From Mesorhizobium loti (lineage in GTDB: Bacteria; Pseudomonadota; Alphaproteobacteria; Rhizobiales; Rhizobiaceae), in NCBI RefSeq assembly GCF_003148495.1, contig NZ_QGGH01000016.1, positions 1 to 64,000 on the forward strand: a stretch of DNA of 64,000 nt, written 5' to 3'. The notes under the pieces are model-generated. The model was given only the letters and a program-made list of their open reading frames with translations, was not told the DNA's origin and searched no databases. Position 1 is the first letter of the stretch. Every line of letters starts with the position of its first letter. Positions 54,901 to 63,788 of the stretch are shown piece by piece. Made by a program: the position numbers and the translations under genes.

Positions 54901-57223
54901 TGCCCCGGCTAACCGCTATCCCCACTTGTCCGACGAACACCGGGACGTGATTGATAAGGCGATCGCCCATGCCGAGGCTCAGCAACACCATAGCGCGCCG
55001 ACGCTCCGAATATACTCGTATGCGCTTCGCCGATTGGCGAATGATCTCGGCGCTCGTGGCCAAGCGACTGATCTAAAAAATCACCAATCCCTGGTCGATC
55101 ACCTCGATACCTTCTTTCCAAAAAACACTGACATAAAGGATATAAGGCCGGCGTTGAACGTCCTGCGTGCGTATCATGAGCCGGGCTATTCAGCGACTGG
55201 CCGGTGGCCAGTGGCGGTGCCTTCAAAGGCAGATGCGCATGTCTTAGAACAAGTGACCAGTGACAGCAGCTTGGCCCCAAGCACCCGTGTTGCCTATGGT
55301 CGTAGTCTTCGCAGATTTTCTGAGGCGCTTGAGAGGCGGGGCCAGACGATCTCTGGGCTGGATCATGATTCACGGATCAAATTCGCCGAGGCGTTGTTTC
55401 CAGGCAACGATTTTCTCCGCTTGGCGCTTGAACGGGTTCGCGATGCGAAGCCTGCGTCAGACAGGATCGTGGCGGACGCTTTGGCAGCGGCCGGCTCTGG
55501 GCACGCCGGAGTTGAGGCCGCCGCCCCGCCAGTCTTGGCTGCCAGCCAACAGCAGATCCGGCCCTGGCCGGATGCGCTTGACCAGGGCAACCTCCTGCCA
55601 CCCGAGCGGTTCATCATCAACAATGAACATTCGACGGCGCCGTTGCGGCCGGCGGAGAGGCAGGGGACTGATAATCCGCAAAGCATCGCCATTCAGCAGC
55701 CGCCGAGCGAAGGCGGCCGCGTGCCGATGCAGCCCCCCATGCGGCAGTTGGGTGAATTGCCATTGCAAGGGGTACCGGTTCAAGGGACAGGGTCCGAACA
55801 CATTGGAAGCCTGCATGCGGGAGCCGCGCCCTCAGCAAGGTCCGAGGCGCCCCCGGCTGCGATCGAGGACTCCATAAACGTTTCGTTCGCCGTCCCCAAA
55901 GACTTCTCCCATGGGACTCAACGCGTCCCAGACGCAATGCTCTCTTTCTTGGACCGCCATGGCCTCTTGCCAGATGCGGAAAAGCCGGAATGGCACTTCG
56001 ATATTAATGGTCACGGCTACACCGCCCGGAGGCCGGAGGGGGGCAACGACGTTTGGCTCCTCCATCGCGGAGCGATAAGGGAAGCTGGAGCGGCAGCAGT
56101 ACCGGCAAGGGCTCCGGGACCCGCCTTGCCAGCGACCGCCAGGCTCTCAGACACCCATCTCGGGGTTCCGTTGGTCGATCTGACCACCTCCTCCGATGCA
56201 CACATCGAAGCCCTTCCGTCAGGCTCGTCCAATCTCCCCCGGGGGGCGGTGCTCGGGGCCACCCAACTGCTGGGCGACGAACATATCCAGAGGGATTACG
56301 AATTCCTCGAGCAGCAGCTGCAGCAGGCCGATCCAGCGCTCGCCGCCCGGACGCGGCTGGTCGATCCGTCGGTCTCCCATCTGCTGCGCCACATGGAGCA
56401 GCAAGACGCGCGAGGCACATTGCAGTCGATTTATAATCGAAACGCCGGCCCATCCGACTTCCTGTTCGTGCCAGTGAACGATGGGGTGGGTATTGACCGC
56501 GGCACCCATTGGTCGCTGCTCCTCGTAGATCGCCGCGATCCGGAAAGAGCGGTCGCCTATCACTACGACTCCATCCAGCAAAATGAACAGCGATACAACG
56601 ACGCGCCTGCACGAAAGCTCGCTACAAGACTGGACGCGACCCTGGTAACACCCGACATGGCGCAGCAGAAAAACGCTGTTGACTGCGGCGTCTTCGTGGT
56701 GGACGGCACGCGCGAGCTGGTTCGTCGATTGGCGAACGAAGAGCGGCCAGACCAGCAGCTGCCGCTGCACCTCAACTACCTCGTCGCCGATCGGCAGGCG
56801 CTGCAAAACCGACTGAGAGAGGGCCGCTTGCCGCACGAGCTTGCCGCAAGCCCCGCCGAAGCTTTGGCAGCAGCCGGGTCGCAGGTGCAACACGCCGCGT
56901 TGCAAGAGCAGCAAGCCAGACAGGTCGCGCCAGCGCCGTTGGAACGGCACTTGGGCCAGACGCGCGAGGCCGAGGACAAGCTGACGAGTACACTGCACAG
57001 GAGCAACCGCGTGAACAGCGGGGGCGTCATCATCAACACTGAACGTTACACAGCGCCGTTGAGACCGGCGAAAAGGCAGAGGACTGACAATTCGCAAAGC
57101 CTCGCCATCGGGCGGCAGCCGAGCGACGCAAACACAACGTCCATCGGCCAAGCCTCCGATCAAGCCCGAGCGGACCTCATGGCTTCCTTCAGGAGCAGAG
57201 AGCGCTCCGACGCTGGGCGTTGA
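51968..57223 (+). CDS. Giant repeat-containing Ulp1/C48 SUMO-protease effector (Msi059/NopD-like)
   Basis: The 1751-residue protein starts at GTG 51968, preceded by GAGG. The N-terminal and middle parts are tandem repeats. Module A is Pro/Gln-rich; module B is about 90 residues (core ALRRLANDLGARGQATDLKN ... VLRAYHEPGY). Together they form a superrepeat of about 535 residues present twice, plus a third partial A. The C-terminal 300 residues carry a Ulp1/XopD-type cysteine protease with His1514 (THWSLLLVD), Asp1534 (YHYDSI), Gln1567 and Cys1573 (VDCGVF). Basic KRQR clusters could be nuclear signals. The end, ARADLMASFRSRERSDAGR, is an arginine-rich type IV signal. M. loti Msi059 and Bradyrhizobium NopD/BEL2-5 are relatives; they cleave SUMO in host cells and affect nodulation. 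Confidence 0.9.
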   Translation: MDQRNSNPSRVTALPQVQDAGLEEDQAVQARQVGVEQHLAEARRLFDQADESPTNPEELQRLDQGLREVLQQWQDEQAASPSFSAEVPEALRPLFDDRAHQPPTNAEELLRLEQGFREVLQQRQDDQAASSSLSNPGMRAGPEDPNRSVSEAFATSGHAGVQAAAPPVLAASQQQIRPSPDALDQGNHLPPQGGIINNEHSTPLLRPAERQRAVDRPQAVAIQQQPSEIGNSGGRMPMQPPMQQLGELPLQGVPVQGTGSEHIGRLHAGAAPSARSEAPPAAIEDSINVSFAVPKDFSHGTQRVPDAMLSFLDRPGPLPDASQARQAGFEQHVAEPRRADPFASGARASRYHHLSDEHRDLIDRAIAHSQEKYGETTARKYTFALRRLANDLSARGQATDLRNHKSLVDHVGAFFPKDVDMKSALKALRAYHEPGYSATAGGPAASYPHLSAEHRDVIDKAIDRAAAQQNQSADTLRIYSNALRRLANDLGARGQATDLKNHQSLVDHLDTFFPNDQSIKTALNVLRAYHDPGYAATGWWPAAVPSKPDARILEKLSSDSELALSTRVVYGRLLRRFSEQLESRGQTISGMDHNSRTELAEALFPGNKKLRLALQRVHNAEIPEALRPLFDNRAHKPPTNPEELLRLEQEFREVLQQRQDDQAASSSLSNPGMRAGPEDPNRSVSDAFATSGHAGVQAAAPPVLAASQQQIRPSPDALDQGNHLPPQGGIINNEHSTALFRPAKRQRALNTPQAAAIQQQPREIGNSGGRVPMQPPMRQLGELPLQGVPVQGTGSEHIGRLHAEAAPSARAEAPPAAIENSINVSFAVPQGFSHGTQRVPDAMLSSLNRPGPLPDAGQARQAGFEQHVAEPRRAEPVASGARATGYPHLSDEHRDLIDKAIAHAAAQQKYSESTVLKYRYALRRLANDLGARGQATDLKNHQSLVDHLDAFFPKSDDMKSALHVLRAYHEPGYSASVGAPANRYPHLSDEHRDVIDKAIAHAEAQQHHSAPTLRIYSYALRRLANDLGARGQATDLKNHQSLVDHLDTFFPKNTDIKDIRPALNVLRAYHEPGYSATGRWPVAVPSKADAHVLEQVTSDSSLAPSTRVAYGRSLRRFSEALERRGQTISGLDHDSRIKFAEALFPGNDFLRLALERVRDAKPASDRIVADALAAAGSGHAGVEAAAPPVLAASQQQIRPWPDALDQGNLLPPERFIINNEHSTAPLRPAERQGTDNPQSIAIQQPPSEGGRVPMQPPMRQLGELPLQGVPVQGTGSEHIGSLHAGAAPSARSEAPPAAIEDSINVSFAVPKDFSHGTQRVPDAMLSFLDRHGLLPDAEKPEWHFDINGHGYTARRPEGGNDVWLLHRGAIREAGAAAVPARAPGPALPATARLSDTHLGVPLVDLTTSSDAHIEALPSGSSNLPRGAVLGATQLLGDEHIQRDYEFLEQQLQQADPALAARTRLVDPSVSHLLRHMEQQDARGTLQSIYNRNAGPSDFLFVPVNDGVGIDRGTHWSLLLVDRRDPERAVAYHYDSIQQNEQRYNDAPARKLATRLDATLVTPDMAQQKNAVDCGVFVVDGTRELVRRLANEERPDQQLPLHLNYLVADRQALQNRLREGRLPHELAASPAEALAAAGSQVQHAALQEQQARQVAPAPLERHLGQTREAEDKLTSTLHRSNRVNSGGVIINTERYTAPLRPAKRQRTDNSQSLAIGRQPSDANTTSIGQASDQARADLMASFRSRERSDAGR
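52225..55980 (+). repeat. Two about 1.6-kb direct superrepeats and a third partial unit inside the protease gene
   Basis: Unit 1 runs from about 52225 to 53830 and unit 2 from about 53830 to 55440. Each consists of one A module, two canonical B modules and one diverged B module (KLSSDSELALSTRVVYGRLL type). A partial A unit spans about 55490-55980 and leads into the protease. Long stretches are identical at DNA level, for example the segments around 52741 and 54341 and around 55781. This indicates recent duplication or gene conversion and a high chance of length variation. Confidence 0.85.
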
Positions 57224-57299
57224 GCTCGACGGCTAAGCAGAACAGCTCTTTTGGCGACGGAGAGGCTGATGCGATCTCCGGACCGGTAGCTCTCGCCGC

Positions 57300-57870
57300 A
57301 ATTGATCAGACTGGCACTGTTGGAAGGCGATGTAGGCCTGGAACTCGCCGATCGCCAGCGAGGCGCTGAGACGATCGCCCACCTCAATAAGATCGAGGAC
57401 GATATCCGCGGCCGACCGGCCGATGAACGCCGTGCGACGCGTCGGGAAAATAGCCGCGCTATTGTCGCCATCTTGAACCTTGGCTGCGTGAAAGCTCGGC
57501 CTGATCGGTCAGAAGACCAAGGTCGCCAAGGCAATCCGCTACACGCTCTCACGCTGCGAAGGCCTCTCGCGCTTCGTTGACGACGGTCGCACCGAGATCG
57601 ACAACAACACCGTCGAGCGCTCAATCCGTCCGCAAGAACGCGCTCTTCGCCGGCTCGAACGGCGGTGCCGAACACTGGGCGGTCATTGCGTCGTTGATCG
57701 AAAGCTGCAGGCTCGATGGTGTCGAGTCACTCGGTTATCTCGCCGACGTCCTCACCACCAGGATCGTCAACAGCCATCCCAGCCAGATCGACGAGATGCT
57801 GCCTTGGGTCAGACATCCAGGCGCCGAGCTAAGGGCCGCCAGAAAACACCGCCACGCTTCATCAGCCAAT
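57300..57870 (+). pseudogene. IS66-family transposase (TnpC) C-terminal remnant
   Basis: Frames with two or more shifts give KIEDDIRGRPADERRATRRE, then RYTLSRCEGLSRFVDDGRTE, IDNNTVERSIR and KNALFAGSNGGAEHWAVIAS, then LPWVRHPGAELRAA. This is the linker and C-terminal part of IS66 TnpC in order. The DDE core is largely missing. It separates the effector gene from virG. Confidence 0.75.
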
Positions 57871-57887
57871 CTCCAGAATAGCTCCTG

Positions 57888-58613
57888 TCACGCGGCCAAG
57901 GTGCCTCCGTAGCTAACGTCTACGTCAGCGTTGAAGAAATACCCTGCACCACGGCATGTCTTGACTAGCCTTGGATTGGCCGCATCAGCCTCCAGCTTTC
58001 GGCGCAAGCGCAAGATTAGGACATCGATACTTCGATCGTAGACCTCTTCTCCACGCACACGGCTCGCGAGCAAAAGCCGTTCTCTGGATAGGACATTGCG
58101 GGGGTTCTCCAGGAACGCGATCAGCAGGTTGAACTCACATGCGGTAAGCTTGACTTCGCCACGCTCCGCACAGATCAGTCGCCGCTGCTTGACGCTGAGC
58201 TTCCAGGCTCCGAACCGAAATGAGCGATGATCTTTCGTTCGCGGACTGGAAATGCGCTGGCGTAGCCCTACTCGAATGCGGGCCAAGAACTCGCGCAGCC
58301 CGAAAGGCTTGGGAATGAAATCGGTTGCGCCGAGCTCCAGCGCAACGACTTTTTCCGCCTCATCAAGCCGGTCGCCGCTGATCACTATGATGGGTAAATC
58401 CGATTTCGTCGCGAGGTTGCGGACGATGGCAAGCCCATCCTCCCGGCCGAGGTTGAGGTCAACAACCACGAGATCGACTGGCTCATGCGATAGAACGTAG
58501 TTAAACTGCTTGCTATCGTTGACTGCGGTCACCTTCAAGGCATGCATCATGAGATACTGGGAGATGAGGCGTCGCATTGCGGCATCATCGTCAATGACAA
58601 GAACATGTTTCAA
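57888..58613 (-). CDS. virG: Two-component response regulator VirG (TTG start)
   Basis: The 241-residue OmpR/PhoB-type regulator has a receiver domain with acidic pocket DDD (8-10), phospho-acceptor Asp52 (VVVDLNLGRED) and Lys near 102 (IPKPFG). Its C-terminal winged helix contains SREQLL-like LSRERLLLASRVRGEEVYDR and SIDVLILRLRRKLEAD, nearly identical to Agrobacterium VirG. It begins with TTG at 58613 after GAAGGTGAG; Agrobacterium virG also starts with TTG. It should activate vir promoters through vir boxes. The sensor VirA is not in the window. It is divergent from virB1. Confidence 0.95.
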   Translation of the reverse strand: MKHVLVIDDDAAMRRLISQYLMMHALKVTAVNDSKQFNYVLSHEPVDLVVVDLNLGREDGLAIVRNLATKSDLPIIVISGDRLDEAEKVVALELGATDFIPKPFGLREFLARIRVGLRQRISSPRTKDHRSFRFGAWKLSVKQRRLICAERGEVKLTACEFNLLIAFLENPRNVLSRERLLLASRVRGEEVYDRSIDVLILRLRRKLEADAANPRLVKTCRGAGYFFNADVDVSYGGTLAA

Positions 58614-59917
58614 CGGCTCACCTTCAATCTTGAATCCCCTTGTCTAAAGCTGTTGCCGAGCAACCCTTGGGGCACCGACGCAGGACAGCTGCCCCTTGCC
58701 ACTCGCCGGTGCGTGCGGCCAATGTGAGGCCGTTGCTCGGCCTGGTCTTTTCATCCACAGCGAATTGACCGCATCCAGGCAGCCGGTGGCCACCACACAG
58801 CTGCAAGCGCCGGTATGACCCTGCCGAGTGGTCCTTCGCTTATTCGCGAGCTCCGCCGTTGGTGTAGGCCTGCCAACACCACTTGATTACGACGGCACGG
58901 ACGCCCGGTCGCTTGCCATGTCCTTGCATCTTCTTCGCGTTTCTGGCGCTTGCGGACCTGGATCACCTCGAAATCCTCCCGCTCGTGCGTGCGGCTCCGA
59001 CGCGGTGGAGCACCGCGGCGGTTGACTGATCGCAGAGGCGGTTGGCCGAAGAACGGCCGTGATTCGCTATAGTGGCCTTGTGCCACCGGTATGTCTCCTG
59101 CCCAAGGCAGGTCATTGGGAGGTGGCCGGCGGCGCCAATCCTGTTCCCGGCGATCGGCAGGTCCGGTTACGGTTACGGTTACCTTGCGAGCTAACATTTC
59201 TCAGTTGATGCAATACCTTCCTTTTGAGCCTGTCACTGTACTTGTCGAGAGCGCTGTCGGACTGCGTCAATCCGCCTGCGGTTTCTGCCGATGGGACTGT
59301 GCGTGACCCACCAGTTCGCGGCGCGGCCGAACAGCTGAACCAGGTCTCGCACCAGGCCGGCTGCGCCGCCACGTCTTCCCAGTTGACCCTCGTCCCCGCG
59401 TATTTTGCGCCTCCGACGAGCTTCGCGGACGAACTCGCGGTTTCAACCAATGCCTGAGTATGCAGGGCGCATGGCTGTCTCTTGCAACAACGGCAGCATG
59501 CCGCAACATTGGGCAGCTCGGCGCCCTAGTCGGTTCTCGCGTTCGATCGACCCAAGCTTCCGCAGCCTGAGATGAACCCGCCAAGCTCCCCATTTTGTCC
59601 TTCGGCCAGGCGCTGACACAAGATTCCATCACCGCCCATGCCAAGTCGCAGTTGACGCTGCAGGAGCAACGGACGGCCGGGGCGGGCAATCCCGCGCAGG
59701 AATGGTCCACCACGATGGTCGAGATGTGCCGGCTGATCGCGCCCGCGCAACCCGCGCATGCGCAAGGTGCCCATGCACCCGGACATGAACAAGCTCTTTG
59801 CTTCAGTTGAAACCGAAAAGCTGAACTTGAACATCACGCAGTAACAAACCTGCCCGATAAGCGCGTGCCGGACAGGGCCAGAACCGGTCCGGACGCTTGG
59901 AAAGGTAGGGGATAGGA
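58614..59917. other. 1.3-kb intergenic region between virG and virB1
   Basis: No convincing gene was found; short frames on both strands lack motifs and may be transposon debris. It includes a small tandem repeat, GGTTAC three times (59163-59180 approximately), and a vir-box candidate at 59802-59813. The final bases AGGGGATAGG form the virB1 ribosome site. Confidence 0.45.
59802..59813 (+). promoter_or_regulatory. vir box upstream of virB1
   Basis: TTCAGTTGAAAC differs from the VirG-binding consensus TNCAATTGAAAY at one position. It lies 104 bases before the virB1 ATG, a normal distance for a VirG-activated promoter. It supports VirG control of the virB operon. Confidence 0.65.
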
Positions 59918-60700
59918 ATGTTCATTGCAGCTTGGCCGCTGGCCATCGCCCTGTTGACATCCATGTCATTCCCCGCCGAGCCCGCGCCACTTTCGCCCCG
60001 TGAATTCCACCGCCTGTCGCGCAAATGCGCTCCCTGGGTTGCGCCGTCCACGCTCGCCGCGATTGCCAAAATTGAAAGTGGCTTTGAAACGCTGGTGGCT
60101 CATGACAACACCACAGGTGAGCAGCTTCGCTGGATAGACCGCCTGGAAGCGACGCGGGGCATCAAGAACCGCCTCGAAGCACAACATTCTGTCGATGTCG
60201 GATTGATGCAGATAAACAGCAAGAACTTTTCCTTCCTCAATCTCACGCCGGAAAAGGCTTTCGAGCCCTGCGCCTCGCTATCGGCCGCCGCCCACTTGCT
60301 TGAAAGCCGGTATGCCGGCGGCACGACTGCTCCGGCGCAGCAACTGGCGCTTCGCCGTGCCATCTCGGCCTACAACACGGGCGACGTCACGCGTGGCTTC
60401 ACCAACGGTTATGTACGCAAGGTCGAGTCAGCCGCAAAGGACATCTCGAGTCACCCCGAGCCAACCCTGGAGCCGACCGCTCAAGATGCGCCACACCTTG
60501 AGGCACCCGGTCGGAAAGCCGTGCCGCCTCTGCTCCAACAGAGCCAACAGGCCAATGGAAAGCAGCCCAAACGAAATTCTTGGGACATCTGGGGCTCGTA
60601 TGAGTCAAACCGCTCCGGGGCCGATCCCTCCGGTCCGACAGGCAGCCAGGCTGCGGAAGAGCGGGAATCCTCGAACCCGAACAAACTCGTATTCGATTGA
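59918..60700 (+). CDS. virB1: Lytic transglycosylase VirB1
   Basis: The 260-residue protein has an N-terminal signal-like hydrophobic segment and a SLT domain. The catalytic Glu53 lies in AAIAKIESGF; the GLMQINSKNF and ISAYNTGD motifs are also present. VirB1 opens the peptidoglycan for channel assembly. The C-terminal part is Pro/Gln-rich. The ribosome site AGGGGATAGG precedes the ATG. Confidence 0.93.
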   Translation: MFIAAWPLAIALLTSMSFPAEPAPLSPREFHRLSRKCAPWVAPSTLAAIAKIESGFETLVAHDNTTGEQLRWIDRLEATRGIKNRLEAQHSVDVGLMQINSKNFSFLNLTPEKAFEPCASLSAAAHLLESRYAGGTTAPAQQLALRRAISAYNTGDVTRGFTNGYVRKVESAAKDISSHPEPTLEPTAQDAPHLEAPGRKAVPPLLQQSQQANGKQPKRNSWDIWGSYESNRSGADPSGPTGSQAAEERESSNPNKLVFD

Positions 60701-60714
60701 ACCATGGAGATACA

Positions 60715-61080
60715 ATGATGACGCCACTCAAAATACTTCGTGCGCTTAAAACGCGTGTTCCTTCGCCTTTTTCCATGCTGCGCACGGCGGCTGAATATGT
60801 ACCGGCCGCTGCTGCAGGCGCCGCGTGGACGGTCTTCTCCATCGGGCCAGCCTCGGCTCAGGTGACCGGAGGGACGGATCCCGCCAAGATGGTCCAGAAT
60901 ATCTGCACCTTCATACTTGGCCCCTTCGGACAATCACTGGCCGTGCTCGGACTCGTGGCCATCGGCATCTCTTGGATGTTCGGTCGTGCTTCACTTGGCT
61001 TGGTTGCGGGTGTCGTTGGAGGGATCGTCATCATGTTCGGCGCCAGCTTCCTGGGCAAGGCGCTCATAGGCGGTGGCTGA
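60715..61080 (+). CDS. virB2: VirB2 pilin
   Basis: The 121-residue pilin precursor has a long signal sequence ending near ASAQ, followed by two hydrophobic helices (FGQSLAVLGLVAIGISWMF and GVVGGIVIMFGASFLGKALI), the structure of VirB2/TrbC pilins. Start at ATG 60715 (or 60718) after GGAG. The stop overlaps the virB3 start. Confidence 0.92.
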   Translation: MMTPLKILRALKTRVPSPFSMLRTAAEYVPAAAAGAAWTVFSIGPASAQVTGGTDPAKMVQNICTFILGPFGQSLAVLGLVAIGISWMFGRASLGLVAGVVGGIVIMFGASFLGKALIGGG

Positions 61081-61406
61081 TGAGCGACCGGTTGGAAGTG
61101 AGCACCCTCTATGTGGCGGCGACACGCCCCGCACTGTTTCTGGGGGTGCCGCTGACGCTGGCCGGATTGCTGATGATGTTGGCTGGTCTCGTCATCATTG
61201 TCCTTCAAAACCCACTTTATGAAATCGTGCTCGTGCCACTCTGGTTCGGGGCACGGCTGGTGGTTGAGCGTGACTATAACGCCGCAAGCGTCGCGCTCCT
61301 CTATTTGCAGACTGCCGGCAGAAGCGTGGACGGGCCGGTCTGGGGTGGCGCGAGCGTCAGCGCCAATCCGATCAGAGTGCCGAAACGCGGAAGAGGAATG
61401 GTGTAA
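61080..61406 (+). CDS. virB3: VirB3 inner-membrane component
   Basis: The 108-residue protein has two adjacent membrane segments (about 20-50) and the ATRPALFLGVPL start typical of VirB3. It works with VirB4. Its ATG overlaps the virB2 stop (TGATG), and its stop overlaps the virB4 ATG (TAATG). Confidence 0.92.
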   Translation: MSDRLEVSTLYVAATRPALFLGVPLTLAGLLMMLAGLVIIVLQNPLYEIVLVPLWFGARLVVERDYNAASVALLYLQTAGRSVDGPVWGGASVSANPIRVPKRGRGMV

Positions 61407-63775
61407 TGTTTGGCGCCAGTGGCCGGACCGAGAGATCTGGCGAGATCTATCTTCCGTATGTCGGTCATCTCAGCGATCAGGTTGTCCTGCTGGAAGACGG
61501 ATCGATCATGGCCATGGCACACGTGAACGGCCTGCCCTTTGATTTGGAAGACGCAGAGATGCGCAATTCGCGCTGCCGCGCGTTCAACACTCTCTTGCGC
61601 AACATCGCGGATGACAATGTCACGCTATACGCTCATCTTGTGCGCAATAACGATGTGCCGGAGCCGGCATCGCGCCAGTTTCAAAGTGCATTTGCTGGCA
61701 GTCTGAGCGAGGCCTATGAGCGCCATGTGCTGTCGGGCAAGCTCTTTCGCAACGATCACTTCCTCACTATCGTCGTGTCCCCCCGCACCGCAATCGGCAA
61801 GATAGGCTGGCGCATTGCCAAATCCCCCAGACGGAATGACAACGATCTGGCCACACAAATGCGAAGCCTGGAGGACCTCTGGCAGATCATTGCTGGCTCA
61901 CTCGGCGGTTACGGTCTGCGCCGGTTGGGTATTCGCGAGAAAGGCAACGTGCTCTTCACGGAAATTGGTGAGGCGCTTCGGTTGATAATGACTTGCCGGT
62001 TTCTTCCGGTTCCGATGGTTACCGGCTCGCTTGGCGCCTCGATCTACACTGATCGGGTCATCTGCGGGAAGCGGGCGCTTGAGATTCGAAGACCCGGGGA
62101 TAGCTCCGTGGGATCATTGTTTTCGTTCCGTGAATATCCGGCGACGACGCGGCCAGGCATGCTAAATCCCTTACTGTCCGCCAACTTCCCGCTTGTCCTG
62201 AGCCAGAGCTTTTCCTTCCTCACTCGGCCACAAGCTCATGCGAAGCTTAGCCTTAAATCCAGCCAGATGACGAGCGCCGGCGACAAGGCTCTCACCCAGA
62301 TCAATGAACTTGCCGAGGCAGAGGACGCACTGGCAAGCAACGAGTTCGTCATGGGTTCGCATCATCTGAGCCTGTGCGTCTATGGCGACAGCCTCAATAG
62401 CCTTGCAGATCGCGCAGCAAATGCGCGCGCAAGGCTGGCCGACACAGGCGCCGTTATCGTCCAAGAGGGTATCGGCATGGAGGCCGCGTACTGGTCCCAA
62501 CTCCCGGGGAACAACAGGTGGCGCACGCGCCCCGGGGCGATCACCTCGTACAATTTTGCCGGGCTTGTCTCATTTGAGAACTTCCCCAGCGGTTCCAGCT
62601 CCGGCCACTGGGGCAAAGCTGTTGCGCGCTTTCGCACAAACGGTGGAACGTCTTTCGACTACATCCCCCATGAGAATGACGTCGGCATGACGGCGATATT
62701 CGGACCCGTCGGCAAAGGCAAGACGACGCTGATGACCTTTATCCTCGCGATGCTTGAGCAAAGCGTGGTCGATCGCAATGGTGCCATCGTCTTTTTCGAT
62801 AAAGACCGGGGTGGTGAACTGCTGGTGCGAGCCACGGGAGGGACATACCTTGCGTTGCGCAGAGGCGCTCCGAGCGGCTTGGCCCCTCTGCGCGGACTGG
62901 ACAACACCTCCGCCTCGTTGGACTTTCTGCGCGAATGGCTGATGGCCCTCATCGAGAGTGACGGCCGTGGTCCGATCTCGCCGGAGGAAAGCCGTCGACT
63001 GGAACGTGGCATTCTTCGTCAACTTTCGTTCGAACCCGCCATGCGCTCACTTGCGGGCCTGCGCGAATTCCTGCTGCACAGCCCCTCGGAGGGCGCGGGA
63101 GCACGGCTGCAGCGGTGGTGTAGAGGGAATGCGCTTGGATGGGCCTTTGACGGCGATGAGGACGAAGTCAGGCTGGATGCCTCCATTACCGGCTTCGACA
63201 TGACGCAGCTCCTGGAATTTGAGGAGGTTTGTGCGCCGGCCGCCGCATATCTTCTTCACCGCGTGGGCGCTGTTGTCGATGGCCGTCGGTTCGTCATGAG
63301 CTGCGACGAATTTCGCTTCTATCTGCTCAACCCGCAGTTCTCGGCTGTTATCGACAAGTTCCTGCTCACCGTCCGCAAGAACAACGGCATGTTGATACTC
63401 GCAACGCAGCAGCCTGAACACGTGCTTGAATCGCCCCTCGGAGCCAGTCTCGTTGCACAATGCATGACCAAGATCTTCTACCCATCACCGACGGCCGACC
63501 GGGCCGCGTATGTCGATGGCTTGAAGTGCACCACGCAGGAGTTCGAGGCAATCCGCCAGGGAATGGCAATTGGCAGCCGCAAGTTTTTGCTCAAGCGCGA
63601 GAGCGGGAGTGTTGTTTGCGAATTCGATCTTGGCCAGATGCGCGAGTATGTAGCCGTACTCTCGGGGCGGGCCAACACCGTGCGCTTTGTCGACCAGCTT
63701 CGTGACCAGCACGGAGATGCCCCAAGTGCGTGGCTCAACAAGTTCATGACTCGTTACCACGAAATTCAAGACTGA
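61406..63775 (+). CDS. virB4: VirB4 ATPase
   Basis: The 789-residue ATPase is the same length as Agrobacterium VirB4. It has Walker A FGPVGKGKTT (residues 432-441), Walker B FVMSCDEFRFYL and the CagE/TrbE/VirB N-terminal domain. It energises pilus and channel assembly at the inner membrane. Translation is coupled to virB3. Confidence 0.96.
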   Translation: MFGASGRTERSGEIYLPYVGHLSDQVVLLEDGSIMAMAHVNGLPFDLEDAEMRNSRCRAFNTLLRNIADDNVTLYAHLVRNNDVPEPASRQFQSAFAGSLSEAYERHVLSGKLFRNDHFLTIVVSPRTAIGKIGWRIAKSPRRNDNDLATQMRSLEDLWQIIAGSLGGYGLRRLGIREKGNVLFTEIGEALRLIMTCRFLPVPMVTGSLGASIYTDRVICGKRALEIRRPGDSSVGSLFSFREYPATTRPGMLNPLLSANFPLVLSQSFSFLTRPQAHAKLSLKSSQMTSAGDKALTQINELAEAEDALASNEFVMGSHHLSLCVYGDSLNSLADRAANARARLADTGAVIVQEGIGMEAAYWSQLPGNNRWRTRPGAITSYNFAGLVSFENFPSGSSSGHWGKAVARFRTNGGTSFDYIPHENDVGMTAIFGPVGKGKTTLMTFILAMLEQSVVDRNGAIVFFDKDRGGELLVRATGGTYLALRRGAPSGLAPLRGLDNTSASLDFLREWLMALIESDGRGPISPEESRRLERGILRQLSFEPAMRSLAGLREFLLHSPSEGAGARLQRWCRGNALGWAFDGDEDEVRLDASITGFDMTQLLEFEEVCAPAAAYLLHRVGAVVDGRRFVMSCDEFRFYLLNPQFSAVIDKFLLTVRKNNGMLILATQQPEHVLESPLGASLVAQCMTKIFYPSPTADRAAYVDGLKCTTQEFEAIRQGMAIGSRKFLLKRESGSVVCEFDLGQMREYVAVLSGRANTVRFVDQLRDQHGDAPSAWLNKFMTRYHEIQD

Positions 63776-63788
63776 CGGAGGAATATTC

